Of a DNA stretch of 64,000 nt, positions 25,601 to 34,400 are shown piece after piece; the first letter of the stretch is position 1; the number at the start of each line of letters is the position of its first letter. Location: positions 7,430,549-7,494,548 of the forward strand of contig NC_059301.1 in the NCBI RefSeq assembly GCF_017591435.1. Reading direction: 5' to 3'. A model generated the notes under the pieces. That model made no database searches and had not been told where the DNA came from. It was given only the letters and a program-made list of their open reading frames with translations. This stretch comes from Portunus trituberculatus (Eukaryota; Arthropoda; Malacostraca; Decapoda; Portunidae). The position numbers were made by a program, and so were the translations under genes.

Positions 25601-28600
25601 ATCTATTAAAAGACATGAAAAATAATACTTATGACTAAATATGGGCATAGAAATGAACATTAGACTACCTATGCGAAATTATGAGCACTCGAAAAACTCG
25701 GTGCTGGGGGGAGGGGGTTGGTACGCGCAGGATCACGGAGTCGGTAATGAAGGGGTTAAGAAAATTAATACATGAATAATGTAATATGACTAAAACAGTT
25801 ACCTAATGAATCCAGAACAGATTCAAACCTACCATAGATTTTTTTTTTTTTTTTTTTTTCTTTTGTGCATATGCAACATGCATAATTTTGCTTTAAATTT
25901 TTCTTTTCTGGTGAAAGTTTGCTCCGACAACCTGAATAAGTAACTGCTGGTTTAACTAAAAACTTAAAAAGACAGTAGATATTTTGCTGCGTAAACTGCA
26001 ACAGTTTAAGTCTGGCCTGGTCTTGTCTCCTTCACCTTCTGACTTAGCAACACCAGACAATGACACTTGTCACTTGGCAGCAGTTATAATTACACAGATT
26101 GTAATGCCTCGAATATGATGAACTAGACAATAGAGCAAGGGTTCTCAGCCTTTTTAATCTTATGTACCCCTTGAAGTCTTTCCGTATTGGTCACGTAGGT
26201 ACTCCTTACCCACAATGCAGCACGAGGAAGAGTAAAAGTTTATTGACTTAGTTTATTAAATATAAATTATGTTATATATGTGGAGCAGACAAAATTTACA
26301 ATTCATATGAGTATGTCACTATGAGGTTGTGTTGATAGGAACTAGTACTTCACAGGGAAACACTGTGTGACTAGCTACTAGCATGCAATACATTTACCAA
26401 AATGGAACTATATCAGACAATTTTTTATCATTGTGGCAGTGAACCAGTGCTGCTTGCAGCTAGCTGCAGCTTGTAACTAGTAACAGTGATAGCTAAGTCA
26501 GTGTTGGAACAGTATATAAAATAATAAATCAGAACTAAATATTATAGGTTTGCAAGGTTGTGTGGCAGCTGCAATCCAAGAGAGCTTTCTCTCAAGTGAC
26601 ATAACTCCAAGAGTTTCCTTGTTAAGGTTGTTACCGTGTCCTGGTTCTAGTGGAAGACACATCTAGCCTAGCACATATAGGCCACATTGAATACTACTAA
26701 ACTAACCGGTTAACAGTCATTCAAAACTTAAGTATTTTGAGAAACCTGCCACCTGCCACATACCCCCTAAATTCCTCTCACGTACCCCTGGGGATACGCG
26801 TACCCCAGGTTGAGAACCCCTGTGATAGAGGAAGGCAACACCGGGTCTCCAGTGTCACCATCAAGCCAAGCCGCCTCACCTTCGTGTCCACCTCCTTGAT
26901 AATCTTCTTCTCCCCGTCGAACAGCAGGAACGACTCGAAGGTGGGCGGGGCGTTCATGGTGCCTGTCTGGTGTAAGGGACAGCACTAGCAAGGGCGGCAG
27001 GTGTGGCACGGTCTAAAGCTCTCTGCCTTTCCACTTGCTGTTGTCGAAGCGCGCTGTGTTTACGTTTACCTCAGGGATGAGGGACAGCTGAGGCTCGCCT
27101 TGCGCATCTGCTACTTGTCACTTGTTTTTATTATCATCGTTCTTGTATCACCAACCCTCTTTAGCTTATATACAGAAGAATTGGCTGCTAGAATGAGGAG
27201 AATGAATGCAGGTGTAAATGTGGGAAATGATAAGATAGGTGTGCTCTTGTATGCAGATGATGTTGTAGTCATGAGTGAGTCGGCAGAAGAGCTACAGAGT
27301 ATGCTTGATGTAGTAGATGGGTATGGAAGAGATTTTGGAGTGAGATTTAGTAGTGAAAAGAGTAAGGTAATGGTTGTGCATAGGTCAGAGGATGAGAGGA
27401 ACCATGTGTGGAGATTAGGAGTGAATGAGGTGCAGCAGACAGATGAATATAAGTATCTGGGGATGTGGATGAGTCCGGATGGCTGTGTAAAGATTAAGAA
27501 TGAGAAGATAAGTATGGCAAATCAGTGGGTAGGTCGTCTAGGAAGTGCAGCAAGGATGAGGGCGAGTAAATATGACGTGCTGCGAGAAGTTTGGAAGAGC
27601 GTGGCTGTTCCGAGCATCATGTATGGTATGGATGTGATTGCTTGGAATGAGAGTGAACTAGATAAGTTAGAAATAGGGCAGAATAGAGTTGCAAGAATGG
27701 CACTTAATGCACCTAGATATGCAGCAGTAGAGGCCCTTAGGGGTGATATGGGTTGGAGCACTTTTAGAGAGAGATATGTGAAAGCGACCCTAAAGTATAA
27801 GGCTAGGTTAGAACGAATGAATGATGCAAGGATAGTGAGAAAAGTGTTTCTGTGGAATGTCAGGAGTAGCAAGTGGGGAAGAGGTGTGTCAGGCTGGTAG
27901 CAAAGAGTGGGTTAGTAAGTAGTTGGGTTTTCAACAGGTAGAAGGAAGACATTTAGAGAGAGACTGGAGTATGATTGTTAGAAATGGAGAAGGTAGAGAA
28001 TGGGATGTAAGGAAGTGGAAGAGTGAGATAGACAGAGTAGTGAAAGGTGTGGGACTGGATGACTGGAGAAATAGGATGGAGCAAAAGAGTACCTTGGTAT
28101 GGTATAGAGAGAAAGAGGCCCCAATGTATGAAAAGTGGTATGACGGAAGCCTGGGTGGTGATCTTCTCTTCCGAGCTAGGGCACAGTGCATGGATGTGAA
28201 TGCAAGGAATTATAGATGGTCAGAGTCCCGCAGCAAAGTGTGCCAGATGTGTGACTTGGGAGAGGATGAGACAGTGGAACATGTGGTGGTGGAGTGTGTG
28301 AAGTATGCCAGAGACAGGTATGAGATGATGCAAGTGGTGCTGAGGGAGCTGGGGCATGACAGAGTGGAGATGACAGGAAGGGAATGGATGGTGTTGCTGC
28401 TGGGACTGTGTGGGGAGACGAATGAAAGGATGATTGAGGCTGTGAAAGAGTTCCTGGAGAGAATGTGGCGTGCCAGATGCAGGAACTAGTGGTGTGAAAG
28501 ATGGTGATTGCCCTCTTTGTTGTCTGGTGTTCTTTATGTTCCCTACAGGAGCTGCCGATACAAAGGCCTGACCCAGAAGAAATTCTGCGTCACCTGTACC

Positions 28601-28728
28601 ATCAAGATCAAGATCAAGATCAAGCTGATCTGAAAATGACAGGAAGGGAATGGATGGTGTTGCTGAAAAGATATAAAGATGTAGTGAATTTGAAAATATT
28701 ACTAGTACTGATTTTTGTACTGTAATCA

Positions 28729-28812
<84 letters not shown>

Positions 28813-28897
28813 AGGAGAAGGAGGATATACGGTAATATGATTTTTTTTTATTATTATTTATGCAAGAGGGAAGTTGGGATTTGTCCTCCACCTCCCG

Positions 28898-28965
<68 letters not shown>

Positions 28966-29281
28966 GTAGGCTCGCCCCCACCTTCATGTCTTCCTGCTTA
29001 TCTAACTGTGTTTATGAGAGTCGTCGCTCATTTACTGCACTTCTACACTATCACCATTACTGATATTGTTGTCAGCTAAGGTGAATAGGTTATATACAGT
29101 ACAATTGGGCTTGTAATTGTTGTTCTTTTCCTTCCTATTTTGTAACTAAAGTAATTGTTACGCCATTCCCCGCCTCTCACACCTCCGTCACACCGGCGTT
29201 GCCTCACGCCTGTGGTAGCTACCTCACCACCTCACCTCCAAATACACACACAAATAACACTTTAAAACATAATGTTCGTCC

Positions 29282-29368
<87 letters not shown>

Positions 29369-29441
29369 CATTCAGAACATACACACACACACACACATAG
29401 TTATGGAGTTCTGATTTACACGCAAATTGACTTGATCGACG

Positions 29442-29496
<55 letters not shown>

Positions 29497-31357
29497 ATTG
29501 GTTAGCACGCTGGGCTCACAACCGAGAGGGCCTGGATTCGAGTCTCGAGGCAAATGGGCAAGCCTCTTAATGCGTAGCCCTTGTTCATCTCTAATACAAG
29601 AGTTAACCAGTATTCTCAATCATTCACACCTTTCTCTGGTAAACTCTGGAATTTCCTGCCTGCTTCTGTATTTCTGTCTTCCTATAACTTGACTTCTTCA
29701 AGACAATGAATTTTGGCTAATTCCCTATTATTCTTTAAGGGAACCAGCATTTAAAGTAGTTTTTTTTTTTTCAATCTTTTGTTGCCTTTGGCTGGTTTCC
29801 CTCCTGTTAAAAAAAAAAATTTCCGTGACGTCACAACGTAAAGAAAGTCACAAATCGACTGAACAAGACCAATATGTTGGTTTTGTTTTGCGACTGGACG
29901 CGTGTGAACCCGCCGTAAGCCTTAAGAGGCTAAATAGTTCTTCACCCGAGAACCAGGCGAACCATAATCCTTTCTTCCTTTTATTCACTATGCACAGTTA
30001 AGTCTTCCTATATTATGTGAGTGGTAGGCGGCTCGGCGTAGACAGATTCCCCACCACTGGTTGTAGAGGTTCCACGTCAGTGTTACGGCGAGGTAGCGGA
30101 GAATCAGGGTGGCTCCCGCCCTGTGGGTGATGGGGAGAGAGTGCATGGCACGAGCGGCCAAGCAGAGCCGCTGGGTCCCTGAGAAGCACTTCTCTGCTCC
30201 TCTCTGCTCCCGGCGACGGCGTGAGGGGCGCGATGAGGGTGAAACAACACAGCTCACGCAGGCAGGGCGTGCGTGGCAGCGTCAGTCACGCAGGTCCGAC
30301 TGGCACCTCGGGAAGTAGGAATAGGGGTGCACAGAATGTCAGCCTGCTAAGGGGAGATAAAAAGGAAAACCGTGATTGTATAGTGATGGTGATGGTGGTG
30401 CTTCCAGAATCTTTCCGCCCTCCCCCCCATCAGTCCTGGCCTCTCCTTGACAGATAAGGGAGCTATCCAAACGGGGCGCCATGCCCCATGGCCGTGCCGA
30501 CAGATGGGAGGAGTGCGGATGTGTTCCTGTCTAGCACTGGCCACACCCAAGTACCTCTGTGGGGAATGAATGGGAGGCTCTGCATGGATGCTTCCAGAGT
30601 CCCGCCCCGCCATCAGTATTGGCCGCTCCCTGACTTGACCGACACAGGGGGGTATACCTCAGATGGAGGGCCATGCTGGTGGCCGCAGGCCCCATTGCCG
30701 TGCCGAGAGTTGGAAGGGATGGGGTAGTGCCGACCCCTACTTGGAAATGGTCCGGTGTCTCCTTAAATCCCAGGCTGCGACACAGAAAAATAATGTGCAA
30801 AAACAAAAATAGCCACACGCTTAATCATCTCCCTCTTTATATTATACACCTCGCCGCTCATGCGTGGACCGCAGGACCCGTGCTTAGGCTGTCGCGGCGT
30901 CGTCAGCGTCACAACACCTTATTGTTTTACTCCTTTTTCAAAAATATTGACATGTGCTTTGATTTTCTTTAATAGGCAATATCATGAACATACCATATGC
31001 ATCCTGTTGGACCATATTGTTATGGTTCCACCAATATTTTGTTCATGCAGAGACATGTGTGAGATATTGAATGTTCTGTTGTATGCTTATTTTATGAATG
31101 TCATCTTCAGTATAACTTTTCTTAAAATGTTCCTTTCGTACTTCTCTATTCCCCTGAATTTATCCTAATTTCTCAATTTCAAGCAATTGATAAACTTCAT
31201 TTTAACCTTTGTGTCCCTTCTCTGTGACGACCGTGACCTGTCTTGCCACCACAGCAATCCTGAAGCAGTGTGACTGTAACATCATTACTGTGGACTGGAA
31301 ATTATTGGCAGCTGCCCCATGGTACTTCAGTGCTGTGAGCAATGTCTATAAGGTCAG

Positions 31358-31416
<59 letters not shown>

Positions 31417-34400
31417 GTGGTGCACACTGATTACTAATACAAATTTCCATATTCCTGTTTTGTACACAACGTATTCCTGGTGCTTCCTGCGGCATGTTGA
31501 CTGCTAGTCGATATTATCTATTATTGCTGTTGAGTAAATCCTTGCAGTACCTCAACCAATGTTTAAAACATTAGCCTAAGGCGGGGTCACATGTGTCATT
31601 GTGCGACTGAAATTGCAAGTCGCTAGAAGTGTCAACTGATCCCTTCTGGTCGGAACACGTTCACAAAATAGCGACTGGAAGTATCGGCTGGTTGGCGGAA
31701 AGTGAATGTAAACAGAGCTACCCAACAAGGTGTCTTTTTCTGGTGACGATGACGATTGCGATTAAATTAAATCCTGACAAGTATTCAATCCTCACGTAAC
31801 AACACCCTGCACAGAGGGAAGCAGTTCTTGGAGAGCGACACCTGTGTCATCAAACGCCGATTTGCGTAAGCTTATTTTGCTGTAGAATTCACTTCTCAGA
31901 TGTGCTCTTTTCTCTCACCAACCCAAAATCTTTTATACATCGACACCACATTTTCAAACCTTTTTCTGTGATGTCACAACGTAAAGGCAGGTTCACACGT
32001 GCCAAGATGTCTTCCTTCAGTGACGATGCTGAAGCGGTGGTTGCTTTTCTTTTGGCGTACCGGAAGAGTCAACAGAAAAGAAAATGTCTGTGGATACGTC
32101 CCTGGCTAGGTAGAAGGAAAGAAAGAACTGTCTACCACACACTTATCTTGAGAAGACTACACAATTGCGACAAGTCTTCAATCCTCACTTCCAACAACAC
32201 CCTGCATTGTGGGCAGACCCTTCACAAGGCAAGCAAACTTTGCTTGGGGCCCCGAGCTGGTCAGGGGTCCCCAGACAGCGACTGGTTAAGAATTAAATGC
32301 AATGACAAACTATCTGAGCGTATCTTTAGACTCTGTAACTGTAGTGAAAGGAAAGTGCAGCGACACATTGCCCTCGGAATCCTCCTCATGCGGGGTCCCT
32401 CCCCACTTGTTGTGGTTTGTTCCAAGGTAGGTATAGCAGAATACCTACCTTGGCTTGTTCCTCATAGCTTTATAGTTCTTATGCTATTTACATTTTTTTA
32501 TGGTTGTTATTGGATGGTGGTAGGGTTTGTTTTTTAATGTTCAAAGATTTTTTTATATATTTCATAGTTATGTTTAATAAAGTGTGATCTCAAACAACGT
32601 GTCTTTGCTGTGGTTCTTGTAGGCTTGTAGGCTTTGGGCGGTGGCCAGGGTGGCACGGGTGGGTTTTTGCTGTGGTCCTGGGTTATGTGCCGGGGATGTC
32701 CATTTTGCTTGGGGACCCAAATGTCTCAAAACCGTTTCTGGAGAGTGGCAGCTATTTCGGCGAACGATGATTTGAGCAAGCTTTTTTTTTTTTTTTTTTC
32801 CTGTATAATTAATATCTGGGGTTCCAGATGTTTTCTTTTTCCCTCAACGACTCTAACATCTTCTCTACATCGACACCACATTTTTAAAGCTTACTCTGTG
32901 ATGTCACAACGTAAATAAAGTCGCAGATCGACTGAACTTGTTTCTACAGTCGCTAGCTTGGTCGCTAGGCACCGACATTCAATCGGAAACTCTACCGACT
33001 TGCAATTCCATTCGCAAATTGACACGTATGAATCCGCCTTAATACAGTGCACTTCTATGAATGAATAATACTTATAAATATTTACATTTTTTTTCTTTTC
33101 GCTTTAAATCTTTAGAAGGCATCATCAATGGAAACAGTTTTTGAAAGATCATTGACTTTTAATTGATTTCCTAGTCTTTTAAATTCTCAGATAGTTTGAT
33201 CCTATGTTGCAGAAACATAAAACAATGAAAATTCAAGGTTATTGCCTCAGAACTAGGCTGATTTTAGTCGTTGTATATAAAGAATGTGTCATCCTTGTGT
33301 AACAACTCTATAAAGCAGCTCTAGAAAAGACTCCCTATGATGTGCATGGCCAGATGGAGTGACTTAAGGAGTACATATTATTCTATGGTATCTCCTTGAA
33401 GAAATTTCCAAAAACATAGATCAGAATAATGAGCTAAAATCTACATAAAATGAGATATATTTAATACTCCTTCCAGACTGCCAAACACACGGCATCACTG
33501 CTAGACTGGATGGCAGGTGAGGTGGGTCTGATGCCCAAGCAGCTGCACATCACTGGACACTCCTTGGGTGCTCACTGTGCCGGCCTCACTGGCAAGTACA
33601 TCAAGACTGGACTTGCCTCAAGAGTCACTGGTATGTATCTGTGTCTTCTGTATGTGTGTCTTGCATGGTGCTGCTCCATTTTATTGCAAAATTAATAAAG
33701 AAATGTATATTAATCATGAAAGATTCTTTCTTCAATGCTTAATCATTTGTTTCAAACTGCATATTCTCTAAACACCAGTAGGAATTTTAGAGGAACAAAA
33801 ACTCAACACATTCCATACATTGCAGAGATCATTACCCAAATAACATCATCAATCATCACAGAGCTGCCCTTGATTAATTTACTCTTGTGAAATGTCAGTG
33901 TGCACTGTAACCTGCACATATCCATTCTGTTGCTTCATATCACAGAATGCAAATAGCAATGACTGCTTTTAAAGTAATAAAAAAATTTAAAAGAAAAGGA
34001 AAAAAAATGTGTATCTTTCATCTAAGTCAAAGTTAGGTAATAATAAGTTTGTGCAATTATGCTGCAGCTGCACAGTTGTTGTAACAAAACATGACACTGT
34101 ATATTGTGTAATGCATTAATGTTCATCTCCCATCACACTGACACATCATGATCAGGGGCCAGATGGGTAAATAAGTTGTTCATATACATAGTTAGTTAAT
34201 ACAAAATATGTACATACTCTATATGTGTTGCAGTGCATCAATACCTTTTTGAGCTTCATGTACTATTTTTCTGTATCATGGATGCTGAAGGTTAGCTTAC
34301 TTGAAGATTGGGAAAATTAAGCCAATAGATAATATGACATTTGAAAATATGAGCATTATACTCGTATTACCCATGGGATTTAATCTGTGTTTATGTTGAC

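Noticed and set aside
30000..30820. overlapping GC-rich open frames on both strands
   Set aside because: No recognisable product; the part from 30400 is a diverged direct repeat, and open frames are expected from GC content.
31902..32537. 211-codon frame as a gene
   Set aside because: Only a short middle part is recognisable, as a Harbinger transposase N-terminus; the rest crosses element repeats and it sits within transposon ends.
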